DNA of 64,000 nucleotides, taken from assembly GCA_963724365.1 (NCBI GenBank), contig CAVRUR010000014.1:124001-188000 (forward strand), written 5' to 3'. Below the pieces are notes generated by a model. The model was not told the origin of the DNA. It saw only the letters and a program-made list of their open reading frames with translations, and did no database searches. The stretch comes from JALORV01 sp963724365 (GTDB lineage: Bacteria > Pseudomonadota > Gammaproteobacteria > Burkholderiales > Burkholderiaceae_F). The position numbers and the translations under genes are program-made. Positions 42,470 to 52,078 of the stretch are shown here, in pieces (position 1 is the stretch's first letter; the number at the start of each line of letters is the position of its first letter).

Positions 42470-43444
42470 TCCTGATGCGATCGCGCGCGCGGTCGACGGT
42501 GCTGAAGCGCGGTGGCCTGGTCGCGATGCCGACCGAGACGGTCTACGGCCTGGCCGCCGATGCCAGCAACGAAGCGGCGGTGCGCGCGATCTTCGCCGCC
42601 AAGGGCCGGCCCGCCGATCACCCGGTCATCGTGCACATTCCCGACGCCGCGGCGATGCACCGATGGGCGGTCGATGTTCCGGCCGCCGCCGACGCACTGG
42701 CCGCGGCCTTCTGGCCCGGCCCGCTGACGCTGGTGCTGAAGCGCGGCCCGGCAGTCTCCGACCTGATCACCGGCGGGCAGGACACGGTCGGCCTGCGCTG
42801 CCCGGCCCATCCGTGGGCGCAGGCGCTGCTGCAAGGCGTTCGGCGGTGCGAGTCGCTGCGCCGAGCGCCAATCGCTTCGGGCGCATCAGCCCGACCTCGG
42901 CGCGGCACGTGGTCGAGGACCTCGGCCTCAAGCCGGACGGGGCGGTCGACCTGGTGCTCGACGGCGGCGCCTGCCCGGTCGGCATCGAGTCGACGATCGT
43001 CGACCTGTCCGGGCCGACGCCGCGCCTGCTGCGGCCCGGTGCCGTCACGCGCGAGCAGCTCGAAGCCGTGCTCGGCGTGCCGGTCGGCGGCAGCGACGCC
43101 GGCGCACCGCGCGTTTCCGGCGCACTGGAGAAGCATTACGCGCCACGTACGCCGCTGGAACTGGTCCCGGTGGGCCGAGGTCGCCGAACGTGTGGCCGCG
43201 TCAGCGCCGCGGGCGGTGGCCGTGCTGGCGCCGGACTGGGCCGTGCGGGCCGCACCGAACCTCAGGCTGCACCTGCTGGCGGCTGACCGCCCGTCGGATT
43301 ACGCCCGGACGCTGTACGACAACCTGCGCCGACTGGATGCCAGCGGCGCCGCGCGCCTGATCGTCGCCGAGCCGCCGGCAGGGCCCGGACTGGGAGGCCG
43401 TGCGGGACCGTCTCAAACGCGCATCAGCGGGCAGCGCAGCGTGA
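42466..43444 (+). CDS. Sua5/YciO/YrdC-type threonylcarbamoyl-AMP synthase (frameshifted)
   Basis: Makes threonylcarbamoyl-AMP for the t6A modification of ANN-decoding tRNAs. TTG start overlaps the purK stop. Seen: KRGGLVAMPTETVYGLAADA, FAAKGRPADHPVIVHIPD, FWPGPLTLVLKRG, VGLRCPAHPWAQALL, RVAAPSANRFGRISPTSARH, PVGIESTIVDLSGPTPRLLR PGAVTREQLE, HYAPRTPLELVPV, then a C-terminal Sua5 domain. About 325 residues, so this is the long Sua5 form with the extra domain rather than the short TsaC. Four frame changes near 42480, 42838, 43170 and 43390. Confidence 0.92.
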
Positions 43445-43528
43445 GTTCGGACGCGCGGCCGTGCGTATGATCTTCGCCCGCTCGAGGAGACGGGCGCAGT
43501 TCTGCGGACCAACAAGGGGGTAAACGCG

Positions 43529-44540
43529 ATGTTCGACTTCAGCCGCAACGCGGCACGCTACTTTCGCGGCCATCGCCGCAACGCTGTTCCTGATTTCCTG
43601 CGGCGGCAGAGACGACACACCGGCACCGCCGCCGTTTGGATCGACGACTCTCGTCATCGGCGCCAGCGTGCAGCGACAACGGCAATCAGTGCCGGCGCAG
43701 CCGTGCCGAGTGCTTGCCGACGCCGCCGGCCTATCAAGCAGCTCGACTCCAACGGCACCGCTTTGGGTCACGACTGTCGCCGCGCGCTACGGCGCCACGG
43801 TGCAATCCGTCGCTGAAGGGTGGCACCAATTTCGCCTATCGCCGACGCGACGTACCGGCGTCGTTCCGAGCGCGGACCGGCGCCTCCGCCGGCACATTGC
43901 TCCGAACATGGTGCAGCAGACCGAGACCCTGCTGTCCGCGAACGGATTCAGCAGTCAATCCGCAGAGCCTCGTCATCGTCGACGGCGTCGGCGTTTGGCA
44001 ACAACGTCGCAGGCTGCAATCGCGCTTGTTCTGGCGAATCCGGCGAATGCAACGACGATCGCCACCGCCACGGTGACCGCGGCGGTGACCGATGTCGTGG
44101 GGATTCTGAATCGCTTCTACGCGGCTGGCGCACGCAACATCCTCTTGCTCAATTCGGCGGACGTCGGCACGACGCCCGCGGCCATCGCCACTCGGCAATC
44201 CGCTGGTCACCGCGCTGGCTGACCCAGATGTCGGCGGGCTTCAACGGCAACCTGGCCACGCAGGTCAACAACGTGCAGGGCGGTGTCGCCGGGACTGAAC
44301 ATCTACTTGGTCGACGTGTTCGGCGCTTGCAGAACCAGGTCGCGGCAAATCCGTCGGCGTTCGGCTTCGCCAACGTGACGCAGCCCTGCTTCGTCCAGGC
44401 CACGGCGACGACGACCGCAGATCCTGTGCTCTACGGACGCCGCGGTTCAGAACACTTTCTTGTTCTGGGATCCGTTCCATCCGACTTACGCGACCGGGCA
44501 GCTTCTGGCCCAGCGCGCGATCACGGCGATCGGTCGCTGA
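43529..44540 (+). CDS. SGNH/GDSL-family lipolytic hydrolase, lipoprotein-like (heavily frameshifted)
   Basis: Predicted exported esterase or lipase. ATG follows AAGGGGG (43514-43520). Seen across about ten frame changes: a signal region ending FLISCGG with a possible lipobox Cys, PFGSTTLVIGASVSDNGNQ, where the GDSL-block is GAS rather than GDS, NGTLWVTTVAARYGATV, NFAYGGARTG (block II-like), SLVIVDGVAFGNN, VTAAVTDVVGILNRFYAAGARNILLL, VDVFGALQNQVAANPSAFGF, and the C-terminal FLFWDPFHPTYATGQLLAQR, which carries the Asp-x-x-His pair of block V. About 335 residues. Alone in its unit; a terminator follows. Confidence 0.75.
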
Positions 44541-44560
44541 AGTCGAGCCTGCGTGCGAAG

Positions 44561-44590
44561 AAACGGCGCCTCCGGGCGCCGTTTTCATTT
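44561..44590. terminator. Bidirectional intrinsic terminator
   Basis: Perfect 10-bp stem AAACGGCGCC/GGCGCCGTTT with loop TCCG (44561-44584), followed on the plus strand by TTCATTT and on the minus strand by CTTCGC after AAAC..GTTT pairing. It lies between the convergent GDSL hydrolase gene and the alpha/beta hydrolase gene. Confidence 0.8.
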
Positions 44591-45474
44591 CAGCCGCGAG
44601 CGCGACTTCGTCGCGAGGAGCTGAAGACGGCAGCCAGCGCCGGCGTCGATCGCGGTTGCGGCGCGATGCGGCACGAAGGCATCCGTCAGTCGCGCGTGCA
44701 GCCGTCGATCGCACCGTGCCGCGGTACAGCGCCTCGATCGCCTCGATGACCGCCTGCGGCTGGTCGCGCTGCGGCGCGTGGCCGCAGTCGGCGAGCTTGA
44801 GCAGGCGGCACGGCGAGCGCACGCCGGCGGCGATGCGGTCGAGCTGTTCCATCGTCGCGTACTGGTCGTCGTACGCCCTGGATCGCGAGCACCGGGCAGC
44901 GGATCTTCGGCAGTTCGGCCTCGATGTTCCACAGGCGGAACGCGGGGTCGAGCCAGCCGTCGTTCCAGCCGAAGAACGCGCCGTCCGGGATCGTCATGCA
45001 CGCGCGCCAGCGGTGCGCGCAGCTTGCCGTGCTTCCACGCCTCGCGCGCCGCGCGGATGCCGGCGATCGTCACGTCCTCGACGAACACGTGCGGCGCCAT
45101 GATCGCGATCGCGCGCGGCGCATGGCGCGCGGCGTAGCAGCAGCGCGATCGAGCCGCCGTCGCTGTGGCCGACCAGCAGCGGCGCGGCGATGCCGAGTTG
45201 CTCGCAGCAGCGCCGGCAGCACGTCCCAGGCTTCGCGGTGCAGGTAGTCGGTGCCGCGCGGCCGGCCCAGCGGCGTCGAGCGCCCGTAGCCGCGGCGCGA
45301 GTAGACGAGCCCGGGCGCGTCGAGCCGGTCGCAGAGCGTGCGCGGAAAGTCGCGCCAGCCGGCGACCGAGCCCAGCCCTTCGTGCAGGAACACCAGCGGC
45401 AGCCGAGTGCGCTCGGGCGCGATGCGCAGGACTTCGAGCCGCTCGCCCGCGACCTCGGCCCAGCCGATGCTCAT
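44585..45474 (-). CDS. Alpha/beta-fold hydrolase (frameshifted)
   Basis: Predicted cytoplasmic serine hydrolase. Seen: start MSIGWAEVAGERLEVLRIAP at 45474, RLPLVFLHEGLGSVAGWRDF (oxyanion HEGLG), GLVYSRRGYGRSTPLG, the nucleophile region PLLVGHSDGGSIALLL (Ser in GHSDGG), APHVFVEDVTIAGIRAAREA, CPVLAIQG, and the catalytic His in ADCGHAPQRDQPQAVIEAIE. About 295 residues. Five or so frame changes. The ATG overlaps the stop of the HdeD-like gene upstream. Substrate unknown. Confidence 0.85.
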
Positions 45475-46058
45475 GCCTGCGGATCGTGCTCAGGCGGTGC
45501 TGGCCTCGGTCGGCGCCAGGCGCGCCTGAAGTTGCGCGCCTTGAACGCCAGCATGATCTTCAGGATGCCGATCGGCGACAGCCCAGGTGGCGATCGCCCA
45601 GACGAAGCCCAGCAGGCCCGCGGCGGGCTGCGCGATCAGCAGCAGGCCGAACAGCACCGATACGCCGCCCATCAGCCACAGCAGCCATTCGCGCTCGATT
45701 TCGGCGCGCAGCTTGATGCCGGCCCAGATCATCAGCACGCCGGCCGCGATGGCGTAGGCGGAGATCAGCAGCAGCAGGGCGCCCGCGCCACGGTGCCCGG
45801 CGACAGCAGCCCGATGGCGCCGGCCACGACGCCGAGCAGGCCGAGCAGCAGCCACAGCCACCAGTGGCTGGCCGTCGCGCGGTTCCTGATGGCGCTGACG
45901 ATCGTGACGATGCCGTCGACGAAGACGGTGGCGGCGAAGAAGACCGCGAGGATGAACAGCGTCAGCCCCGGCCACATGAAGGCGAGCACGCCAAAGATCA
46001 CGGACGCGATACCGCCGATCAGCAACGCCCACCACGCCTGCTTCAGCAGTGCCTGCAT
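45471..46058 (-). CDS. HdeD-like (DUF308) membrane protein (frameshifted)
   Basis: Inner-membrane protein related to the acid-resistance protein HdeD. Seen: MQALLKQAWWALLIGGIASV start at 46058, then six hydrophobic helices (IFGVLAFMWPGLTLFILAVF, IVTIVSAIRN between helices, HWWLWLLLGLLGVVAGAIGL, LLLISAYAIAAGVLMIWAGI, EWLLWLMGGVSVLFGLLLIA) and a basic C-terminus. About 195 residues. Frame changes near 45780 and 45588. The stop overlaps the start of the downstream hydrolase; an alternative frame would end at 45490. The usual WPG motif of the family is present. Confidence 0.85.
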
Positions 46059-46181
46059 CGCTTGCCTCCCTGACCATGTTCTTTGGCTGACCGGAGTCGT
46101 GGCGGCCGGAGACGTGAGCGAGCCTACCAACGCTGGCCGGCGCTGCCAATCGGCGCACCGTGCGCCGCACGACGGCCGTCT

Positions 46182-47139
46182 TCAGGCGATGGCGACGGCG
46201 AGCTTGCCGCGCGCGTCGCCGCTGCGCGGATTCGGCCAGTGCGGCGATCGCCTGCTCGAACGGGATAGGTCCGCGTCAGGCGCACCGCGCAGTCGACCTT
46301 CCGCGACCAGCGCCAGCACCTGCGCGATCTGCGCCGCGTTCGGTTCGAGCCGCAGCGTATGGCGGCGTATGCGGCGAAACGCGGTTGAGCAGCGGATCGA
46401 AGATCACGCCCGGGAATGACGGCAGCGTGACGGCGACGTGGCCGCCGCCGGCATCAGCACCGGCAGCGCGGCCGCGTCGAGCTTGCTCGCGCAGTCGATG
46501 ACCGCATCGAACGGTCCGAGCCAGATCGACGGCGGCGACGCGTGAGTCGACCTGCGCGTCGGGCTGCAGCGATCGCAGGAACGCCTGGCTGCGCGCGCTG
46601 CCCGTCGCCACGACGGTGGCGCCGCGATCGCGCAGCATCGGCACGACGAAGCTGCCGACACCGCCCGCGGCACCGTGGACCAGCACGCGCTGTCCGGCTG
46701 CACGTCGATCATCGATGCACAGCTGCAGCGCCGACAGCCCGGCCACCGGCATGACGGCGGCGACGTCGAGATCGACGCTCGTCGCGGGACACGCACGCAC
46801 TGCGATGCCGGTACGCAGACCTGCTCGGCCAGCGCGCGCGGTGGCTCGGAAAAGGGATTGAGCCAGCGCGGCGACGCGATCGCCCGCACGCGGAACTCGC
46901 TCACCTTCGCGCCGACGCGCAGCACTTCGCCGGAGAACTCGGCGCCGACGCCGCACGGCGGTCGGCTTTTCGCCATCAGCCTGAACTGGCCTTCGACCAG
47001 CTTCCAGTCGAGCGGGTTGATGCCGACAAAGCGTGTGCGCACCACGACGTCATGGTCGCCCGGCGTGCGGAGCCGGCATGTCCTCGATGCGCAGGACATC
47101 GCCGATCGGCCCGAACGCCGAGTAGCGCAGCGCGCGCAT
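46182..47139 (-). CDS. Zinc-independent quinone oxidoreductase-like MDR protein (frameshifted)
   Basis: NADPH-dependent oxidoreductase of the medium-chain dehydrogenase superfamily. Seen: start MRALRYSAFGPIGDVLRIED at 47139, VVVRTRFVGINPLDWKLVEG, GVGAEFSGEVLRVGAKVSEF, the Rossmann motif VLVHGAAGGVGSFVVPMLRD, ATVVATGSARSQAFLRSL, FDAVIDCASKLDAAALPVLM and GHVAVTLPSFPGVIFDPL, ending GKLAVAIA. No structural-zinc cysteines. About 318 residues. Five or so frame changes. It follows gcdH by 12 bases and is likely co-transcribed. Substrate unknown. Confidence 0.83.
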
Positions 47140-47151
47140 GCGCGCCAGGCG

Positions 47152-48355
47152 TCAGAAGAACGCCTGGATGCCGGTCTGCGCGCGCCCCAGGATCAGCGCA
47201 TGGATGTCGTGGGTGCCTTCGTAGGTGTTGACGACCTCGAGGTTGAGCATGTGGCGCACGACGCCGAACTCGTCGCTGATGCCGTTGCCGCCGAGCATGT
47301 CGCGCGCCACGCGCGCGACGTCGAGCGCCTTGCCGCAGGAATTGCGCTTCATGATGCTGGTGATCTCGACCGCGGCCGTGCCTTCGTCCTTCATGCGGCC
47401 GAGCCGCAGGCAGCCCTGCAGCGCCAGCGTGATCTCGGTCTGCATGTCGGCGAGCTTCTTCTGCACCAGCTGGTTGGCCGCGAGCGGTCGGTCGAACTGC
47501 TTGCGGTCGAGCACGTACTGGCGCGCGGTGTGCCAGCAGGATTCGGCCGCACCCAGTGCGCCCCAGGCGATGCCGTAGCGCGCGGAGTTCAGGCAGGCGA
47601 ACGGTCCCTTCAGCCCCTGCACGTTCGGCAGTTCGTTTTCCGCCGGGACGAACACGTCGTCCATCACGATCTCGCCGGTGATCGAGGCGCGCAGCCCCAT
47701 CTTGCCGTGTATCGCCGGCGCGGTCAGCCCCTTCATGCCCTTCTCGAGGATGTAGCCGCGGATGACGCCGCCGTCGTCCTTGGCCCAGACGACGAAGACG
47801 TCGGCAATCGGCGAGTTGCTGATCCACATCTTCGAGCCGGTCAGGCGGAAGCCGCCGTCGGCGCGCTTCGCCCGCGTCGCCATGCTGCCGGGATCGGAGC
47901 CGTGGTTGGGTTCGGTCAGGCCGAAGCAGCCGATCCATTCGCCGCTGGCGAGCTTCGGCAGGTACTTGCGGCGCTGCGCCTCGGAGCCGAACTCGTAGAT
48001 CGGCAGCATCACCAGCGAACTCTGCACGCTCATCATCGAGCGGTAGCCGGAATCGACGCGCTCGATCTCGCGCGCGATCAGGCCGTAGCAGACGTAATTG
48101 AGGCCCGCACCGCCGTACTCCGCGGGCAGCGTGTTGCCGAGCAGGCCGAGCTCGCCCATCTCGCGGAAGATCGCGGGGTCGCTCTTCTCGTGGCGGAACG
48201 CCTCGAGAATGCGCGGCGCCAGCTTGTCCTGCGCGTAGGCGCGCGCGGCATCGCGCACCATGCGCTCGTCGTCGGTGAGCTGCTGCTCGAGCAGCAGCGG
48301 GTCGTCCCATTGGAACGAGGCCTTCTGGCGATGCGGAGCGTTCAGGCGCGTTCAT
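47152..48355 (-). CDS. gcdH: Glutaryl-CoA dehydrogenase
   Basis: FAD enzyme that oxidises and decarboxylates glutaryl-CoA to crotonyl-CoA, in lysine, tryptophan and aromatic degradation. Seen: KASFQWDDPLLLEQQLTDDE at the N-terminus, LGNTLPAEYGGAGLNYVCYG, VDSGYRSMMSVQSSLVM, IGCFGLTEPNHGSDPGSM, TGSKMWISNSPIADVFVVWA, and the family-diagnostic TYEGTHDIHALILGRAQTG with the catalytic Glu. About 400 residues, intact except one shift within the first 15 codons. The kyn operon lies 1 kb away, but anthranilate, not glutaryl-CoA, is its product, so the link is loose. Confidence 0.95.
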
Positions 48356-48428
48356 GGAGGTTCCTTTCCGGGTGAACGGAAATTCTAGTAGGGGTCGGAC
48401 TCGGTGCCGAACAGGCCGAGTAAGGCCG

Positions 48429-49214
48429 TCACTGACCGCGTCCGTTTAATGAATTGCGCAGGTCGATCATCGCGCCCTGATTGACGTTGATCCAGCCCTG
48501 TCCCGGACGGTTCAGGTCCGCGATCAGCATGACGACCAGCGAGAAACTTACCGCGACGATGACCATCACGGGACTGCGAACAGTTCCGGCCACGCCACCG
48601 TGGTAACCCATTCCCGCGAAAGAGAGGATGGTCAGCAGAATCAGCACGGCGTCCATTGCGCGCGGGATACGGCTGCGCTCGCGCAACATCACGCGCTCGG
48701 CATTGAGGCTGATGACCCGGTTCGCCGAATCGACGAAGAGTGCAACGGTTGCCACATCCCGCGCCTTGTCCCCAACGCTCGCGACTTGCGCCCAGAGCTG
48801 GTCGAGCAGTGCCGTGGCCGACTGGAGGTTCCGAACTTCGGGGACACCTGTCCACTGCAGCCGCTCGTCGACATACTGACGCAGGATGCGGCGGACTTCG
48901 TCGCGGTTCGGCTCCGGGATGAACGCGGTTTGCAAGTAAGTTGTGCGAATCGCATTCACCTCTTCGAGCAATGCGATCTTGCGGGCGTTGAAGCTGTCCT
49001 CGGCGATGCTGAAGGTGATCGCCAGCAGAAAGGCCAGCAGGCCTAGCGTCGCACCCACCATCGCTCCGACCGGCGCCTCCTTTTCTTGCTTGCCGACTTC
49101 CCGTTGCTGCACGATCCGGCCGCGCCGATAACCGAACTCGATCGAAATCAGAACGATCAGCAGAACCAGGAGAAAGAGGCCCCAGATCGGGAGTGCGTCG
49201 AGGAGGTGTTGCAT
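48429..49214 (-). CDS. DUF4239 bestrophin-like membrane protein
   Basis: Uncharacterised inner-membrane protein, 261 residues, frame intact. Seen: helix at about residues 8-26 (LPIWGLFLLVLLIVLISIEF), a positively charged turn (YRRGRIVQQRE), second helix VGAMVGATLGLLAFLLAITF at about 49-68, a soluble helical middle with ALLEEVNAIRTTYLQTAFIP, and two C-terminal helices (AVLILLTILSFAGMGY, VMVIVAVSFSLVVMLIADLN). This matches the DUF4239 layout. ATG at 49214 is preceded by GAGGAGG. No functional context from neighbours. Confidence 0.8.
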   Translation of the reverse strand: MQHLLDALPIWGLFLLVLLIVLISIEFGYRRGRIVQQREVGKQEKEAPVGAMVGATLGLLAFLLAITFSIAEDSFNARKIALLEEVNAIRTTYLQTAFIPEPNRDEVRRILRQYVDERLQWTGVPEVRNLQSATALLDQLWAQVASVGDKARDVATVALFVDSANRVISLNAERVMLRERSRIPRAMDAVLILLTILSFAGMGYHGGVAGTVRSPVMVIVAVSFSLVVMLIADLNRPGQGWINVNQGAMIDLRNSLNGRGQ

Positions 49215-49321
49215 CGTGTGCGAACGTGCTGGCAGTGACGGGATTCCACGCCCTGAGTCTGGACCTGAAGCAGGCGATGTTACGCCGCGTCTTCGTCCCA
49301 CTCGGCAAAAGGGCGCGCGGC

Positions 49322-50129
49322 CTAGAGGTCCGTGCGCACCTTCCACAGCTCCGGGAACAGCACCACCTCGAGCATCTTGCGCAGGTAGCCGACACCACTG
49401 GTGCCGCCGGTGCCGGGCTTGAAGCCGATGATGCGCTCCACCGTGCTCACATGCCGGAAGCGCCACAACCGGAAGGCGTCCTCGAGGTCGACCAGTTCCT
49501 CGGCGAGTTCGTACAGCTCCCAGTGTTCGCGCGGCGCACGGTAGATCGCGAGCCAGGCGGCCTCGACGCTCGGGTCGCTGGCATGCCGCTGTGTCAGGTC
49601 GCGTTCGATCAACGCGGGGTCGATGGCGAAGCCGCGACGCGCGAGCAGGCGGATCGACTCGTCGTACAGCGACGGTGCGGCGAAGGCCGTCTCGAGCCGA
49701 CGCTTCAGGTCGGGACGATCGTCATGCGGCTGCAGCATCGCGCCGTTCTTGTTGCCGAGCAGGAACTCGATCTCGCGGTACTGCCACGACTGGAACCCGG
49801 AACTCGTGCCCAGGTGCGGGCGGATCGCGCTGTACTCGCTCGGCGTCATCGTGCGCGAGCACGTCCCAGGCGTGCACCAGCTGTTCCATGATGCGCGAGA
49901 CGCGCGCCAGCATCTTGAATGCGGGCGGCAGGTCCGAGGCCGCGATCGCGGACCGAGCGGTGCGCAGCTCGTGCAGCGCCAGCTTCATCCACAGTTCGCT
50001 GGTCTGGTGCTGCACGATGAACAGCAGCTCGTTCGGGTCGGACGAGCGCGGATGCTGTGCGTCGAGAATCGCATCGAGCGCCAGGTAGTCGCCGTAGCGC
50101 ATCGCCGGGGGATCGGCAGGTGAGCTCAT
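49322..50129 (-). CDS. kynA: Tryptophan 2,3-dioxygenase (one frameshift)
   Basis: Heme dioxygenase that converts L-tryptophan to N-formylkynurenine. Seen: MRYGDYLALDAILDAQHPRS, DPNELLFIVQHQTSELWMKL with the distal His and substrate-binding residues, RIMEQLVHAWDVLA, then after one shift near 49852 TMTPSEYSAIRPHLGTSSGF, QSWQYREIEFLLGNKN, and the C-terminal LWRFRHVSTVERIIGFKPGT with the proximal heme His, and GTGGTSGVGYL. About 270 residues. Start ATG overlaps the kynU stop. Last gene of the kynB-kynU-kynA operon. Confidence 0.97.
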
Positions 50130-51391
50130 GTGACTGTGGCCCGGTCTTGAAAGCGCTCGGCGCGCCATGCGTCGGTTCGCAGTACATCGGCCAGGGCCCG
50201 CGCTGCGTCGAACACGTCGATGTGGCGCACGTACAGTGGCGCGAAGCCGAAGCGCAGGACGTCGGGCGCGCGAAAGTCGCCGATGACACCGCGCTCGATC
50301 AGCGCCTGCATGACGGCGTAGGCGTCGGCATGCGCGAAGCACACCTGGCTGCCGCGCCGCTCGGCCGCGCGCGGAGTCGCAAGCGTCACGCCATCGCACT
50401 CGCGCTCGACAAGTGCAATGAAGGTCTCGGTCAGCGCGACGGACTTGGCCCGCAACGTGTCCATCCCTGCGGCCAACACGGTGTCGACGCCGGCATCGAG
50501 TGCGGCCAGCGCGATGATCGACGGGGTGCCGACGGCGAAGCGATCGATCGTCGCGGCCGGTGCGTAGTCGGTGACGAACTCGAACGGCGTGCGGTGCCCG
50601 AACCAGCCGGCCAGAGGCTGCGCATACGTCGCACCGGCCAGGGCCTCGAGGTGGCGCTCCGCTGCGTACACGAAGGCTGGTGCACCCGGTCCGCCGTTGA
50701 GGTACTTGTAGCCGCACCCTACGGCGAAGTCCGCCTGCGCCGCGGTCAGGTCGACCGGCACGGCCCCGGCCGAATGGGCAAGGTCCCACACGACCAGTGC
50801 GCCGGCCTCATGCGCCCGGCGCGTGAGCGCGGCAAGATCGTGCATGGCGCCGGACTTGAAGTTCACCTGAGTCAGGAACACGACCGCCACCGTTTCGTCG
50901 ATCGCGCCGTGCACCTCGTCGGCATCGACCAGCCGGAGTTCATGGCGATCGCCGAGCAGTTGCGTGAGTCCTTGCGCCACGTAGAGGTCGGTCGGAAAGT
51001 TTCCTCGTTCGGACAGGATCATGCGGCGTTCGGCGAGCGACACCTGCGGTCGTGCCGCCTGCAGGTGCAGCGCCGCCGCCAGCACCTTGAAGAGATTGAT
51101 CGAGGTCGAGTCGGCGCAGATGACCTCGTGCGCCTTCGCGCCGATCAGTCGCGCGATCTTGGCGCCGACGCGGCGCGGCAGGTCGGTCCATCGCGCCGTG
51201 TTCCAGGAGCGGATCAATCCTTCGCCCCATTCGCGCTCGACGACCTCGCGCACCCGGGCACTGGTCGACAGCGGCAAGGCGCCGAGCGAGTTGCCGTCGA
51301 GATAGATCACGCCGTCCGGCAGGGAGAAGGCGCGCCGATGCGCCGCGAGCGGATCGGCGGCGTCGCGGGCCAGCGCGTCATCCCGGGTCAC
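50126..51391 (-). CDS. kynU: Kynureninase
   Basis: PLP enzyme that cleaves kynurenine to anthranilate and alanine. Seen from GTG 51391: TRDDALARDAADPLAAHRRA, VIYLDGNSLGALPLSTSARV, AHEVICADSTSINLFKVLAA, LSERGNFPTDLYVAQGL, VVWDLAHSAGAVPVDLTAAQ, the PLP-lysine motif DFAVGCGYKYLNGGPGAPAF with Lys in CGYKYL, and IIALAALDAGVDTVLAAGMD. 421 residues. Its open frame runs on upstream into kynB without a stop, giving an apparent 631-codon fusion; one extra base at 51406 probably causes this (see findings). Stop overlaps the kynA start. Confidence 0.96.
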   Translation of the reverse strand: MTRDDALARDAADPLAAHRRAFSLPDGVIYLDGNSLGALPLSTSARVREVVEREWGEGLIRSWNTARWTDLPRRVGAKIARLIGAKAHEVICADSTSINLFKVLAAALHLQAARPQVSLAERRMILSERGNFPTDLYVAQGLTQLLGDRHELRLVDADEVHGAIDETVAVVFLTQVNFKSGAMHDLAALTRRAHEAGALVVWDLAHSAGAVPVDLTAAQADFAVGCGYKYLNGGPGAPAFVYAAERHLEALAGATYAQPLAGWFGHRTPFEFVTDYAPAATIDRFAVGTPSIIALAALDAGVDTVLAAGMDTLRAKSVALTETFIALVERECDGVTLATPRAAERRGSQVCFAHADAYAVMQALIERGVIGDFRAPDVLRFGFAPLYVRHIDVFDAARALADVLRTDAWRAERFQDRATVT

Positions 51392-52021
51392 GCCGGCAAC
51401 TCCCTGCAGCACAGCGCGTACCGGGCTCGCGTCGCAGCCGGCGATCTTCAGCGGCAGGGCGATCAGTTCGTAGTCGCCGGCCGGAACGTCGTCGAGCACG
51501 ATGCCTTCCAGGATGGCCATGCCGTGGGTGCGAACGCGCTGGTGGCTGTCGAGCGATTTGCTGTCGGCGGGGTCGAGCGACGGGGTGTCGATACCGATGA
51601 GGCGCACGCCGCGCGCATGCAATGCATCGATGGTCGCGGGCGCGAGCGCTGAGAACCGCGGGTCCCAGGCCTGCAGCGGGGCCTGCCGGTACGTGCGGAT
51701 CAGCACGCGCTCGGGCGTGTCGGCGAGTTGTCCGAGCAGATGCTGCGGTTCGATGAGCGGCCCGACGTCGATGGCATGCATGACGCGGCAGGGTCCGAGG
51801 TATATCTCGATCGGCACCTCGGCCATGGCGGCACCGTCCGGGGCATAGTGCAGCGGGGCGTCGGTGTGCGCCCCGGTGTGGGGCGACAGTGTGATCTCGG
51901 AGACGTTGACGGGGCAAAGTTCGTCGATCGTCCAGGTCCAGCGTTGTGCAAAGGGCGTGTCGCCGGGGAACACCGGAACGCCAGGCCCGATCGTCGGCGA
52001 GATGTCCCAGAGTCGCGGCAT
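51388..52021 (-). CDS. kynB: Kynurenine formamidase
   Basis: Zn-dependent cyclase-family hydrolase that deformylates N-formylkynurenine. Seen: MPRLWDISPTIGPGVPVFPG DTPF, then HTGAHTDAPLHYAPDGAAM, where the HxxxHxD zinc motif is visible, CRVMHAIDV, VRLIGIDTPSLDPADSKSLD, and GDYELIALPLKIAGCDASPV at the C-terminus. About 210 residues if the stop is in the +1 frame (RELPA then TGA at 51388-51390, overlapping the kynU GTG). First gene of the kyn operon. Promoter region 52022-52078 is short and lies against the end of the EamA gene. Confidence 0.95.
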
Positions 52022-52078
52022 GGCGCGATTCTAGTGGCGCGATTCCGCGGCGGGCAGTTGCCGAGACGGTCAAAAGCG

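Noticed and set aside
50126..52021. Novel bifunctional KynB-KynU enzyme
   Set aside because: A stop and an overlapping start exist one frame away; a single extra base explains the fusion better.
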